The position numbers and the translations under genes are program-made. A stretch of DNA of 64,000 nt from Flavobacterium fluvii (GTDB taxonomy: Bacteria > Bacteroidota > Bacteroidia > Flavobacteriales > Flavobacteriaceae). Each line of letters starts with the position of its first letter. The first letter of the stretch is position 1. The stretch covers positions 51,669 to 115,668 of the forward strand of contig NZ_FQWB01000009.1 of the NCBI RefSeq assembly GCF_900129545.1, given 5' to 3'. Below the pieces are notes generated by a model. That model searched no databases, was not told where the DNA came from, and worked only from the letters and a program-made list of their open reading frames with translations. Shown piece by piece: positions 7,996-17,436 of this stretch.

Positions 7996-9342
7996 CTACT
8001 CCTCTTCTTTCTTGATTACTTTTCTGGCAACTTCAATTTTAAACTTCTTGCCTTTCATTTTTTCGTCCTTGATGTTGTGAAGCAAGTCTTTCACTTTATT
8101 GAATTTTACGGCGGCAAACGAAATAAAATCCTTTACTTCGATTAGCCCCAAGTCCCCTTTTTCGAGTTTTCCTTTTTGGGAAAAGAAACCTACGACATCT
8201 ATTTTATTCAATTTATTTTTCTTTCCGCCACTAATGTAGATAGTTTGAAATTCAGGTGGTTTTGGTAAAGTGGTAGCATTTTCCACTTTTAGGACTTCCA
8301 TGCCATAATCAACATAATCCAGCTTTTTTTCGCTCTCGTTTATAACAAGATAAGCCGTTCCTGAAGCTTGCATACGAGCGGTTCTTCCGTTTCTATGGGT
8401 AAATTCATCTTCCTTTAAAGGCAAATGATAGTGAATTACGTGTTTCATTTCGGGAATATCCAATCCACGGGCAGCCAAATCCGTCGTGATTAAATAACTC
8501 GCACTTCCGTTTCTGAACTGGATTAAAGCGCGTTCACGCTCGTCCTGATCCATTCCGCCGTGATAATACGTGGCGTAAATTCCTTTTTCGTTCAAGATAT
8601 CACTTATCCTTTCTGCAGCATCCCTGTGATTGCAAAACACGATAGCCGATTGCGATTTCAACGAACAAATCAGGTTGAACAAACTTCCCATTTTGTCTTT
8701 TTCTTTGGAAACCACCATTTTCATTGCAAGATTGGTTTCTTCTTCTTCATTTGGAATAAAATCCAAAATCGTGGGATTGACCACTCTGGTGTATTTTGGA
8801 ATTTCAATATCGGAAGTTGCCGAAACCAAAACACGTTTGTTTAGTTTAGACAGTTTTCCAATAATGAAAGACATTTGTTCATGAAAGCCCAACTGTAAAG
8901 ACTTGTCAAATTCATCCAAAATCAAGGTTTCTATTTTGTCCAAACGAAAAGTGCCTCGGTCAATATGATCGGCAATTCTCCCTGGAGTTCCAATTAAAAC
9001 GGCCGGAGGATTGCTCAAATTCTTGATTTCTGTTTCAATGGAATGCCCGCCGTAGCAAACGTTTACTTTGTAATCGGTTCCCATTTTTTTCCAAACTTGC
9101 TCAATTTGCAATCCCAGTTCGCGTGATGGAACCAGAATCAAACATTGAACAGAAAGAATTTCGGGTTTCAGCATTTCGAATATTGGCAAAAGAAAAGCCA
9201 ATGTTTTCCCGGAACCTGTTGGAGAAAGCAGTAAAATATTGTTGTCGCTTAAAATAGTTTCCTGGGCAGCTACCTGCATTTCATTTAGGTTTTCGATACC
9301 TAAATTGAGAAGTATATTGTTGGAATGGTGTTTCTTGTTCAT
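7996..9342 (-). CDS. DEAD-box RNA helicase, DbpA-like
   Basis: An ATP-dependent RNA helicase of 448 residues. Seen in order: Q motif in GIENLNEMQ; Walker A as SPTGSGKT; PSRELGLQ; TPGRIADH; motif II as DEFD, a variant of DEAD; SATS; the second RecA domain with IVFCNHRD, TTDLAARGLDIP and HRNGRTARM. The last 75 residues (YISGGKKNKLNKIDVVGFFS onward) resemble the DbpA RNA-binding domain, which targets 23S rRNA hairpin 92, suggesting large-subunit assembly. Its 3' end abuts the second heptamer array. Confidence 0.92.
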   Translation of the reverse strand: MNKKHHSNNILLNLGIENLNEMQVAAQETILSDNNILLLSPTGSGKTLAFLLPIFEMLKPEILSVQCLILVPSRELGLQIEQVWKKMGTDYKVNVCYGGHSIETEIKNLSNPPAVLIGTPGRIADHIDRGTFRLDKIETLILDEFDKSLQLGFHEQMSFIIGKLSKLNKRVLVSATSDIEIPKYTRVVNPTILDFIPNEEEETNLAMKMVVSKEKDKMGSLFNLICSLKSQSAIVFCNHRDAAERISDILNEKGIYATYYHGGMDQDERERALIQFRNGSASYLITTDLAARGLDIPEMKHVIHYHLPLKEDEFTHRNGRTARMQASGTAYLVINESEKKLDYVDYGMEVLKVENATTLPKPPEFQTIYISGGKKNKLNKIDVVGFFSQKGKLEKGDLGLIEVKDFISFAAVKFNKVKDLLHNIKDEKMKGKKFKIEVARKVIKKEEE

Positions 9343-9438
9343 TTTGCAAAGGTAATCAAAAATAATGCTTTATTTTCAATAGTGGAATCGTCCAATCACA
9401 GTAAAAAATCTCGATCAATTCCAAATAAAATCAGGCAC

Positions 9439-10650
9439 TTAAAAAGCTTCTGTAAGCCTGAAATAAAAACCCCAATCTCCTCGTCCTGCAGCAACATCAA
9501 TTCCTGCATTTACTTTTTGGCCGGCCTTTTCAATTACCTGATAACGGGCACCGGCACCTATACTTGGCAATAGTTTACTCCACGACGCTCCAGATTTGTA
9601 CCAATCACCCGCGGCGGCTCCAGTTTCAGACTTTCTATACGCTATTCCAAGACCGGCAAACCCGACATATCCCCATTTCTTGTAAAAATTATTCCTAAAT
9701 TCAGATTGAACAGTATAGGTTTGATTCCCTCTATATTCCCCTTGGGTATAACCTCTTAAATCTGTTTGACCAATATAATCTTGGGAAGCAAAAGGAACGT
9801 CGCCAAAATTGGCTTTCATGGCAAAACGACTGGCCAGGATTTTGTGGTCAGCCAATTTTTTATAGTGGTTCACATACAACATCGTTTTAATGAAATCATT
9901 GTCGTTATCCAACCATTCGGGTACAATTGAAAATCTTCCGTCAATAAAAATCCCATCACTCGGATTGTAAATACTGTTCCGAGTATCATAACTAATTGGC
10001 ACGGACAGTGAATTAGTATTATTGGGCTGTACTACTTCACTATTATCAGGAAGCGTGATAGTTACATCTGACCGCATCATGAATCCACCGACTCCCATAT
10101 AAAAATTTTCGAAAACCCTTCGTTGTAATGCAAATGCAAATAAAGCTCCCTTTGTGGTATAAGGCGTTTCATACACTCCTGCCTGGCCTCCATCTACATC
10201 TTCAAAAGTTTGAAAGGCCTGAAAATTATAGTTTATGAATCCAACTGCAGTAAGTATTCTCCAGTAATCTTCCATAAGATAAAGACGTGTTCCCAACATA
10301 ATGTAGTAAGAATCATTTGTAGCATAATTACCAACAGCCATAACCCTGGAAAGCGGCGCATCTTTTGAATTGTCTGCCTTAAAAAGTCCCATGGCTATTG
10401 CCCCAATTCCCGCTCCCTGAGAACGATCATAAGTCAAAGTGGGCATGGGCATAAAAGCAAATTTCTTTTCTTTCTTTTTGATGGTATCAGTTTTTTCAAC
10501 GGCAACTACCTTTTTAACGGTATCCAAAATGGCAATCGGCATTGGCGCAAGCATTGACTTTTTATAAAGCAACGATTTTTCAGTATTTGAAAATGAAAAA
10601 ACATAAAAAGTACAAAATAAAAATGCAGGGAGTAAGTAGCTTTTTTTCAT
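9439..10650 (-). CDS. Outer-membrane beta-barrel protein, BamA/TamA (surface antigen) type
   Basis: A 403-residue protein with a signal peptide (MKKSYLLPAFLFCTFYVFSFS). It has no obvious POTRA domains: after a Lys-rich linker it goes straight into amphipathic strands and ends in the outer-membrane terminal motif FYFRLTEAF. The internal LRGYTQGEYRGNQTYTVQSEFR resembles the conserved loop-6 region (xRGxxxxxxRG) of Omp85 proteins. The short form suggests a POTRA-less barrel in the outer membrane; its substrate is unknown. Confidence 0.75.
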   Translation of the reverse strand: MKKSYLLPAFLFCTFYVFSFSNTEKSLLYKKSMLAPMPIAILDTVKKVVAVEKTDTIKKKEKKFAFMPMPTLTYDRSQGAGIGAIAMGLFKADNSKDAPLSRVMAVGNYATNDSYYIMLGTRLYLMEDYWRILTAVGFINYNFQAFQTFEDVDGGQAGVYETPYTTKGALFAFALQRRVFENFYMGVGGFMMRSDVTITLPDNSEVVQPNNTNSLSVPISYDTRNSIYNPSDGIFIDGRFSIVPEWLDNDNDFIKTMLYVNHYKKLADHKILASRFAMKANFGDVPFASQDYIGQTDLRGYTQGEYRGNQTYTVQSEFRNNFYKKWGYVGFAGLGIAYRKSETGAAAGDWYKSGASWSKLLPSIGAGARYQVIEKAGQKVNAGIDVAAGRGDWGFYFRLTEAF

Positions 10651-10810
10651 CTGAAATTAAATTTGGATACAATAAATACTAATTGCAAAAACTCAATTCT
10701 CAAAAATAGCATAAACAAATTTAAAAATGCTTTTATTTTTTTAGATAAATCCGTTAATTCTCAAATGAATATATCATATAGACATTTGCTCGAAGAATTT
10801 ATTTTTAACA

Positions 10811-10840
10811 AAAAAAAGCCCAATTTTGGATTGGGCTTAT
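10811..10840 (-). terminator. Terminator after the NUDIX gene
   Basis: AAGCCCAA (10816-10823) pairs with TTGGGCTT (10831-10838); the A-run at 10808-10815 gives the T-run on the minus strand. Confidence 0.85.
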
Positions 10841-10907
10841 AAAGATTTTAAATCCAATAAAAAGAGCATTTATAAAATTTTCAAATTACTCAACCAACAA
10901 CGATTTA

Positions 10908-11507
10908 TTAGATTATTTTTTCTTCTTCAAACAGAAGCTTGATATTTTCATAGGATTTTTTCAAGACCTCGGGCATTTCTTTTGGACTGAGCCAAACGGC
11001 TTTTTCTATGCCTTCTTCGATTTGTCCAACAGGAATGCCGTCAAAATCAGAAAACATTTCAAACCATTGGGTGATTTTTAGTTTATAAACGCCATTTCGT
11101 TTGAAAACATGGTAGGTTTTTTGCAGTTTTTTGGTGATTTTTAATTTGTTGACACCGGTTTCTTCTTCCACTTCCCGTAAGGCAGTAGCTTCAATATCTT
11201 CTCCTTTTTCGGTTCCGCCTTTTGGCAAATCCCATTTTCCACCCCTAAAAATAAATAAAACCTCCCCTTTTTTGTTGTAAACCAATCCTCCTCCCGCTTT
11301 GGAAACAGGAATTTTGGATTTCAAAGTTTTCATAATTTCCTTTTCATCGGGATGATAAAGATAGGCTTTCTGAATTTTATTTTGAAATATTTTTACTATA
11401 AGTTGCTCTATATCTACACTTTCTAATAAGAACAATTGAAAATTAGTCTCTTTTGAGATTTCATTTGTCAAAAAAAGTGGTTTGTCGTTCACAAAAACTT
11501 TATACAT
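10908..11507 (-). CDS. NUDIX hydrolase
   Basis: A 199-residue protein. The C-terminal two thirds carry the full NUDIX box: GGTEKGEDIEATALREVEEE then TGV, which matches Gx5Ex7REUxEExGU. The first 65 residues (MYKVFVNDKPLFL...) are an extra domain seen in flavobacterial homologues. The enzyme should cleave a nucleoside diphosphate linked to another group; its substrate is unknown. Its start codon is only 7 nt from the divergent pyrE start and overlaps the pyrE -7 promoter element. Confidence 0.9.
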   Translation of the reverse strand: MYKVFVNDKPLFLTNEISKETNFQLFLLESVDIEQLIVKIFQNKIQKAYLYHPDEKEIMKTLKSKIPVSKAGGGLVYNKKGEVLFIFRGGKWDLPKGGTEKGEDIEATALREVEEETGVNKLKITKKLQKTYHVFKRNGVYKLKITQWFEMFSDFDGIPVGQIEEGIEKAVWLSPKEMPEVLKKSYENIKLLFEEEKII

Positions 11508-11510
11508 TTG
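11481..11510 (+). promoter_or_regulatory. pyrE promoter; predicted leaderless start
   Basis: TTTG (11481-11484), an 18-nt spacer, then TACATTTG (11503-11510) match the Bacteroidota consensus closely. The pyrE ATG follows 4 nt later, about where transcription should begin, so the mRNA is predicted to lack a 5' leader. The promoter lies inside the 5' end of the divergent NUDIX gene. Confidence 0.75.
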
Positions 11511-11514
11511 TATT

Positions 11515-12162
11515 ATGATATTTAATAAAGATACCGCCGAGAAAACTGCCGAATTGCTTTTGCAAATAAATGCAATTAAATTGAATCCAAGAAATCCTTT
11601 TACATGGGCTTCGGGATGGCAATCACCTATTTATTGTGATAACCGACTAATACTGTCGTTTCCGCTCATAAGAAATTATGTTCGAGACGAATTTTCCAAA
11701 CACATCGAAAAACAATTTGGGAAACCAGATGTTATTGCCGGAGTGGCTACTGGAGCCATCGGAATTGGTATTTTGGTCGCCGAAAGTATGGGCTTGCCGT
11801 TTGTTTATGTAAGACCGGAACCCAAAAAACATGGTCGCCAGAACCAAGTGGAAGGTTTTTTGCAAAAAGGACAAAATGTGGTAATCGTGGAAGATTTAAT
11901 CAGTACTGGAAACAGTAGTTTGCTTGCCGTGGAAGCTTTGCGTGCTGCTGGAGCCAACATCAAGGGAATGGCTGCCATATTTACTTATGGCTTTGACGTT
12001 GCCCAAGAAAACTTCAAAAAAGCCAATGTTGACTTGCTTACCTTGAGCAATTATCAAAATCTATTGAACTTGGCAGTTGCCAAAAAATACATTACCGAGG
12101 AAGAAGAAGAAACCCTGAGAGATTGGAGTTCAAAACCATCAACCTGGAGCATCGAAGTATAA
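11515..12162 (+). CDS. pyrE: Orotate phosphoribosyltransferase
   Basis: Joins orotate and PRPP to give OMP, the fifth step of pyrimidine synthesis. The frame is open from 11482, but the ATG at 11515 (MIFNKDTAEKTAELLLQINA, 215 aa) is preferred because a good promoter ends just before it and homologues start here. Seen: FTWASGWQSPIYCDNR at the N-terminus, the KKHGRQNQVEGF flexible loop, and the PRPP-binding motif VVIVEDLISTGNSSL (about 114-128). Confidence 0.96.
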   Translation: MIFNKDTAEKTAELLLQINAIKLNPRNPFTWASGWQSPIYCDNRLILSFPLIRNYVRDEFSKHIEKQFGKPDVIAGVATGAIGIGILVAESMGLPFVYVRPEPKKHGRQNQVEGFLQKGQNVVIVEDLISTGNSSLLAVEALRAAGANIKGMAAIFTYGFDVAQENFKKANVDLLTLSNYQNLLNLAVAKKYITEEEEETLRDWSSKPSTWSIEV

Positions 12163-12221
12163 ATTGATCGACAAAAACCTTCTTTCACCCCAAAACTTTG
12201 GGATTAAAATAAAATTATAAA

Positions 12222-12614
12222 ATGAACCTAGAAAGCCCCAGAGTTACTGTCGAAAAATCAGCGCAAGAATTATTTGACTTATTGAGTGATGTACAAAACT
12301 TTGAAAAATTAATGCCTGAGAACATTGCAAAATTTGAAGTTATTGGAGGTGATTCTTTTATTTTTGGACTAAAAGGAATGCCTGAAATCCAATTAAAAAT
12401 GAAAGAAAAAGTTGCACCAAACAAAGTAATCCTAGGTGCGGCAAGCGATAAATTACCTTTTACTTTGGAAGCAGACATTAAATCTGTTTCGGAGAGTTCT
12501 TCTAACGTGCAACTGCTTTTTAACGGCGAATTTAATGCCATGATGGGCATGATGATAAAAGGCCCGATTGGAAAATTCATCGAGACATTAGCCTTGAACA
12601 TGACAAAACTATAA
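12222..12614 (+). CDS. SRPBCC-fold protein, 130 aa
   Basis: A small START/Bet v1-like (SRPBCC) protein: N-terminal strand with VEKSAQELFDLLSDVQNFEKL, as in polyketide-cyclase-like members; alternating strands (SFIFGLKGMPEIQLKMKEKV); and a long C-terminal helix (GPIGKFIETLALNMTKL). The fold binds a hydrophobic ligand, but the ligand is unknown. It lies 59 nt downstream of pyrE, before a shared terminator. Confidence 0.75.
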   Translation: MNLESPRVTVEKSAQELFDLLSDVQNFEKLMPENIAKFEVIGGDSFIFGLKGMPEIQLKMKEKVAPNKVILGAASDKLPFTLEADIKSVSESSSNVQLLFNGEFNAMMGMMIKGPIGKFIETLALNMTKL

Positions 12615-12627
12615 CTCCGTTTTACAT

Positions 12628-12675
12628 AAAATAAAGAAACCTTTCAATTTGCATTGACAAGGTTTCTTTATTTTA
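12628..12675. terminator. Bidirectional terminator between the SRPBCC gene and birA
   Basis: AAAATAAAGAAACCTT (12628-12643) pairs with AAGGTTTCTTTATTTT (12659-12674); A- and T-rich flanks serve both converging genes. Confidence 0.9.
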
Positions 12676-12696
12676 TGACCTATTTCAAATGGGTAT

Positions 12697-13425
12697 TCAA
12701 TACAACATTTGAATTTCTTTAATCCCAAATTCCGAAACCGAATCGTCTTCCAAAAGAATTTGGAGTTTCCCTATGGAAGTCACCCCTTGAATTATTCCCA
12801 TAAAATTTTGCTGATTTGCGTCTGCAAATGGCATTGGAGTTCCTTTTTTGAAAAGTAAATTGGAATAACACGCCCACAATAAATCCTTGTTTTGTTTCCA
12901 GGACTGGACATTTTCTTCGAACTTTTGAACAATCTTGAAAAGCAGGTCCTCTTTGTCGAAAGTGGTCTTGCAAATAGCCGCCAAGGAAGATGCTTTTGGC
13001 AAATGTTCAAAATCCATTTGATTGACATTCAATCCCAAACCCACAATTGACACAATGGTTCCTTCGCTTTTCAGGCTGTTTTCTATCAAAATACCGCCTA
13101 TTTTTTTATTATATGACATAATGTCGTTTGGCCATTTGATTCTCAATTCAGGAATATTATATAGTTCCAAAGCTTGAATTACAGAGACAGCCGTAGCAAT
13201 GTTAATATCAAAAATGGCATTGTTATCAAACAAAAAATCTTTCACCAAAATACTCATTATTAGATTTTTACCGGATTCAGAAACCCAAACAGCGCCCATT
13301 TGTCCCTTGCCTTTAGTTTGGGTTTCGGCAGTGACAACGGTAAAGTTTTCAACAGTTTGGGTACTCGATAATCCTTTGAGGAATTCATTTGTAGAATCTA
13401 TGGCATCGAGTTTGATTAGCTTCAT
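12697..13425 (-). CDS. birA: Biotin--[acetyl-CoA-carboxylase] ligase
   Basis: Activates biotin with ATP and attaches it to the carboxyl carrier protein of acetyl-CoA carboxylase. At 242 residues it is the catalytic form without the DNA-binding repressor domain. Seen: DAIDSTNEFLK at the N-terminus, the biotinyl-AMP loop KGKGQMGAVWVSESGKNL (GKGQMG for the usual GRGRxGR), LRIKWPNDIM with the catalytic Lys, and KIGGILIE. Confidence 0.92.
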   Translation of the reverse strand: MKLIKLDAIDSTNEFLKGLSSTQTVENFTVVTAETQTKGKGQMGAVWVSESGKNLIMSILVKDFLFDNNAIFDINIATAVSVIQALELYNIPELRIKWPNDIMSYNKKIGGILIENSLKSEGTIVSIVGLGLNVNQMDFEHLPKASSLAAICKTTFDKEDLLFKIVQKFEENVQSWKQNKDLLWACYSNLLFKKGTPMPFADANQQNFMGIIQGVTSIGKLQILLEDDSVSEFGIKEIQMLY

Positions 13426-13522
13426 GAGAAATTATTTGTGAAATAGAAATTTAATATTATGTTAAGGTTCAAAAATAATCACAAAAAATGGTAACTTTAC
13501 AAACTTATTTTAAAAATAATTC

Positions 13523-13894
13523 ATGGCTAAAAAAACTATAAATAATGATGTTCTACTAGCAAACATCATCAAGGGAATAGAAGAAGTAAAAGGGAATGAT
13601 ATCGATATTCTTGACTTAAGAGAAATAGACACCGCTGTTTGCGACTATTTCATCGTCTGCAACGGAAATTCAAACACCCAGGTTAACGCCATTGTTAACT
13701 CCATCCAAAAAACAGTTTCAAAAGAATTAAAAGACAAGCCTTGGCATGTTGAAGGCTCCGATAATGCGGAATGGGTTCTTATGGACTATGTAAACATCGT
13801 GGTACACGTTTTCCAAAAACACATTCGCGAATACTACAATATCGAAAGTCTTTGGGGCGATGCCAAAATTACCACAATCCAAAATAAATACTAA
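13523..13894 (+). CDS. rsfS: Ribosomal silencing factor RsfS
   Basis: Binds ribosomal protein L14 (uL14) and blocks subunit joining in slow growth. The 123 residues carry the family signature: DIDILDLREIDTAVCDYFIV, GNSNTQVNAIVNSI, and KPWHVEGSDNAEWVLMDYVN followed by VVHVF. It lies 14 nt before ftsH, so the two are co-transcribed. A candidate -7 box, TAACTTTAC, lies at 13492-13500. Confidence 0.96.
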   Translation: MAKKTINNDVLLANIIKGIEEVKGNDIDILDLREIDTAVCDYFIVCNGNSNTQVNAIVNSIQKTVSKELKDKPWHVEGSDNAEWVLMDYVNIVVHVFQKHIREYYNIESLWGDAKITTIQNKY

Positions 13895-13908
13895 AGAAAT
13901 ATACTGTA

Positions 13909-15831
13909 ATGGCTAAAGATAATAATCCAAATTCAAACAAATTTAAAGTAAGTCCTTGGTTAGTTTATGCTTCAATACTATTGATTTTCTTGTTCATTAG
14001 TTATATAACTGGTGGATCAAGTTTTCAAGAACCTGCCCAAATGAAATCATCCGATTTTAACAGTTTTCTTGAAAAAGGACAAATTGAAAAGGTAATCATA
14101 CGAAACAAAAAAGTAGCTGAAATATACCTTAGTAAAGCAGCATTACAAAATAAGGCCAATAAAAAAGTGGCCAAAGATGTTTTTGACCAACCAAACAAAG
14201 GTCCACATTACACTTTTATAATTGGTGATGTAGGGAATTTTGAGAAAAAACTAGACGTTGCCAAAACTGAAAAGAAAATAACCGATTATGACTTTCAAGA
14301 AAGCAGCAATTGGGGTGATCTTTTTATCCAATTATTGCCAATCATCATCATTGTGGGTGTTTGGATATTCATTATGCGAAGAATGTCTGGCGGCGGTGGC
14401 GGTGGCGGACAGATTTTCAATATTGGAAAATCAAAAGCCAAGCTTTTTGACGAAAAAACAGACATCAAAACTTCATTCAAGGATGTTGCGGGTCTAGAAG
14501 GTGCGAAAGAAGAGATACAGGAAATTGTTGAATTCTTGAAAAACCCAGAAAAATATACCAACCTTGGTGGAAAAATCCCAAAAGGAGCTTTGCTCGTTGG
14601 CCCTCCGGGAACAGGTAAAACTTTATTGGCAAAAGCCGTTGCCGGCGAAGCCCAAGTTCCATTTTTCTCCTTGTCAGGTTCTGATTTTGTTGAAATGTTT
14701 GTTGGAGTTGGTGCCTCTCGTGTACGTGATTTATTCAAACAAGCCAAAGAAAAATCTCCTGCCATCATCTTTATCGACGAAATTGATGCCGTGGGTAGAG
14801 CCAGGGGAAAAAACAATATGTCAGGTGGAAACGACGAACGTGAAAACACCTTGAACCAATTGCTGACGGAAATGGATGGTTTTGGAACCAATTCAAACGT
14901 AATCGTTTTGGCGGCAACCAACAGAGCCGATGTTCTGGACAAAGCCTTGATGCGTGCGGGTCGTTTTGACAGACAAATATTTGTTGATTTACCGGACATT
15001 CGCGAACGCGCCGAAATATTCCAAGTTCACCTTGCTCCATTAAAAAAAGTGGAAGGTCTGGATTTAGATTTTCTTGCCAAACAAACTCCTGGTTTCTCTG
15101 GAGCCGACATTGCCAATGTATGTAACGAAGCGGCTTTGATTGCTGCCAGAAACAACAAAACCGCAGTAGACAAACAAGATTTTCTTGATGCCGTTGACAG
15201 GATTATTGGTGGTTTAGAAAAGAAAAACAAAATTATCACTCCCGAAGAAAAGAAAGCCATCGCTATTCATGAAGCTGGTCACGCCACCGTAAGCTGGATG
15301 TTGGAACATGCTGCGCCACTTATCAAAGTTACCATTGTTCCTCGTGGACAAAGTTTGGGAGCTGCCTGGTATCTTCCTGAAGAAAGACAAATCGTGAGAA
15401 CCGACCAAATGTTGGACGAAATGTGTGCCACCATGGGAGGAAGAGCTGCCGAGAAAGTAACTTTCGACCGAATTTCGACTGGAGCACTTAGTGATTTAGA
15501 AAAAGTTACCCGTCAAGCTCGTGCCATGATAACCATTTATGGATTGAATGACAAAATCGGAAATGTTACTTATTATGATTCAAGCGGACAAAGCGAGTAC
15601 AGTTTTTCCAAACCTTACTCAGAGGAAACTGCAAAAGTAATTGATACCGAAATTTCAATGTTGATAGAAAGCCAATACGAAAGAGCCATCAAAATATTGG
15701 AAGACAACAAAGACAAATTGAATCAATTGGCAGACATCCTGATCGAAAAAGAGGTCATCTTCAAAGACGACTTGGAAACCATTTTCGGAAAAAGAACTTT
15801 TGACGCCAATCTTGAAGAAGTAGTATCTTAA
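13909..15831 (+). CDS. ftsH: ATP-dependent zinc metalloprotease FtsH
   Basis: Membrane-anchored AAA+ protease (640 aa) that degrades misassembled membrane proteins and regulators. Seen: TM1 (WLVYASILLIFLFISYI), periplasmic domain, TM2 (LFIQLLPIIIIVGVWIFIM) followed by a Gly-rich linker, Walker A GPPGTGKT, Walker B IIFIDEIDAVG, the SRH region LAATNRADVLDKALMRAGRF and the zinc site HEAGH. It closes the rsfS-ftsH unit and is followed by a strong terminator. Confidence 0.98.
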   Translation: MAKDNNPNSNKFKVSPWLVYASILLIFLFISYITGGSSFQEPAQMKSSDFNSFLEKGQIEKVIIRNKKVAEIYLSKAALQNKANKKVAKDVFDQPNKGPHYTFIIGDVGNFEKKLDVAKTEKKITDYDFQESSNWGDLFIQLLPIIIIVGVWIFIMRRMSGGGGGGGQIFNIGKSKAKLFDEKTDIKTSFKDVAGLEGAKEEIQEIVEFLKNPEKYTNLGGKIPKGALLVGPPGTGKTLLAKAVAGEAQVPFFSLSGSDFVEMFVGVGASRVRDLFKQAKEKSPAIIFIDEIDAVGRARGKNNMSGGNDERENTLNQLLTEMDGFGTNSNVIVLAATNRADVLDKALMRAGRFDRQIFVDLPDIRERAEIFQVHLAPLKKVEGLDLDFLAKQTPGFSGADIANVCNEAALIAARNNKTAVDKQDFLDAVDRIIGGLEKKNKIITPEEKKAIAIHEAGHATVSWMLEHAAPLIKVTIVPRGQSLGAAWYLPEERQIVRTDQMLDEMCATMGGRAAEKVTFDRISTGALSDLEKVTRQARAMITIYGLNDKIGNVTYYDSSGQSEYSFSKPYSEETAKVIDTEISMLIESQYERAIKILEDNKDKLNQLADILIEKEVIFKDDLETIFGKRTFDANLEEVVS

Positions 15832-15854
15832 TAAGCAAAATCATATATTATTTT

Positions 15855-15897
15855 AAAATCTTAATTCAAAATCCACTTTTGAATTAAGATTTTTTTA
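15855..15897 (+). terminator. Terminator after ftsH
   Basis: AAAATCTTAATTCAAAA pairs with CTTTTGAATTAAGATTTT over about 16 bp and is followed by T7. The T-run leads into a possible -7 promoter element (TATCTTTG, 15896-15903) for the next operon. Confidence 0.9.
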
Positions 15898-15941
15898 TCT
15901 TTGGACGTTTTCAAATAACATTTTAAGCAGCATAGAAAAAT

Positions 15942-16544
15942 ATGAGTCTTTTTAGAAAATTTTTCGGTTCAAATAATCCGGCTTCTGAGGAAGATAAAAA
16001 TAATGAGTACAGCAAATTCATGCCGGACAATGACGCGCCCATAGAAGAGCAATTTGTCTACAATTTCAAGAAAAATGGCGGTAAATTTCTATATTGCGAA
16101 AACGAAACTGAAGTAAAAGAACAACTAGAAAATATTCTCGAAGAAAACGATTGGTTCGAAAGCGAAGCTTTGTGTTATGAACCGGAGCTTTTTAATTTGC
16201 TCGAAGAAAACAGAATTGCTTTTGACAAACCCACAAATCCTACTTTTCTTTTGTCAGGTTGTGAAAACCTGATTGGCGACGAAGGCTCCATCTTGTTTTC
16301 GTCCAAACAAATCAAGCAACGAAAACCAAACGAATTACCTTCAAACATAGTTGTTATCGCCACCACTAGTCAAATCATCGGAACTAAAAGCGATGGACTG
16401 AGCTTTATAAAAAAGAAATACGTAAAAGATTACCCTACAAACATCACTGCCATGAAATATTTTGAAAAGGCGGCTGAAGAAGATTTTACACAATACGGAA
16501 GTTCGGCAAAAAACCTATATTTATTGCTTTTAGAAGATCTTTAA
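15942..16544 (+). CDS. LUD-domain (LutC/YkgG-like) protein
   Basis: A 200-residue protein. The C-terminal half matches the LUD fold of LutC and YkgG: FLLSGCENLIGDEGSILFSS and NELPSNIVVIATTSQIIGT. In other bacteria such proteins work in lactate oxidation, but no LutA or LutB is present here. It opens the cdsA-psd operon: its stop is one base before the cdsA start. Role in that context unknown. Confidence 0.8.
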   Translation: MSLFRKFFGSNNPASEEDKNNEYSKFMPDNDAPIEEQFVYNFKKNGGKFLYCENETEVKEQLENILEENDWFESEALCYEPELFNLLEENRIAFDKPTNPTFLLSGCENLIGDEGSILFSSKQIKQRKPNELPSNIVVIATTSQIIGTKSDGLSFIKKKYVKDYPTNITAMKYFEKAAEEDFTQYGSSAKNLYLLLLEDL

Positions 16545-16545
16545 T

Positions 16546-17436
16546 ATGAATGAAACACTCAAGAGATCTATATCTGGTGCTGTTTATGTAATTTTATTAC
16601 TGTCTTCAATACTGTTTTCCACTGAAAGTTTTTTTGTTTTATTTGGAGTATTTCTCATAATTGCGATTTATGAATTTTGCAATTTAATCCAAGTAAACAA
16701 GTTATTCCCCATTCTTTTTGGGTCTATCTTATACACCACGGTAACTTTAGTGAGTCATTACAATAAAATCACTGAAGACACCATCAATCAGCTATTCGAT
16801 ACTGATATAAAAATTGCCATAAACATACAGCAATTGGATATTATTTTATTGGTCATCACATTGGTCGTTTCCATAAAATGCATTCTTTTCTTGTTTTATG
16901 ACAACATCCAAAAAATAAGCACTTCGTCAAAATACTTGTATTTGTTGGGGTATGTCATTCTGCCATTTGTATTTATCACCAAAATCTCGTTTGGAATAAA
17001 TGATTACAATCCTAAAATTATAATTGGGCTGTTGATCTTGATTTGGACAAACGACACCTTTGCTTATATAGTTGGAAAATCCATAGGCAAAAACAAATTA
17101 TTTGAAAAAATATCCCCTAAAAAAACAATAGAAGGATTCTTTGGCGGAATCGTTTTTGCTGCTTTAGCGGGTTATTTAATCTCCAAATACTACATTCGAG
17201 CCAAACCTGAATTCAGCGAAAAATCAATCTTGATTTGGACTTCGATTGCCGTTATTGTCGGGATTATGGGAACAATTGGAGATTTAATCGAATCCAAATT
17301 CAAGCGTATCGCTGGCGTAAAAGACAGCGGATCTTTCATGCCTGGTCATGGAGGCATACTAGATCGACTAGATAGTGTTATCTTTGTAGCACCAATAATA
17401 TTTTTATTTTACCAAATTCTAAACTATGTTTCATAA
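16546..17436 (+). CDS. cdsA: Phosphatidate cytidylyltransferase
   Basis: Makes CDP-diacylglycerol from phosphatidate and CTP, the branch point of phospholipid synthesis. A 296-residue protein with about eight membrane helices and the family signature near the C-terminus: GDLIESKFKRIAGVKDSG followed by FMPGHGGILDRLDS, including the conserved Ser, Lys and Asp residues. It overlaps psd by 11 nt. Confidence 0.96.
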   Translation: MNETLKRSISGAVYVILLLSSILFSTESFFVLFGVFLIIAIYEFCNLIQVNKLFPILFGSILYTTVTLVSHYNKITEDTINQLFDTDIKIAINIQQLDIILLVITLVVSIKCILFLFYDNIQKISTSSKYLYLLGYVILPFVFITKISFGINDYNPKIIIGLLILIWTNDTFAYIVGKSIGKNKLFEKISPKKTIEGFFGGIVFAALAGYLISKYYIRAKPEFSEKSILIWTSIAVIVGIMGTIGDLIESKFKRIAGVKDSGSFMPGHGGILDRLDSVIFVAPIIFLFYQILNYVS

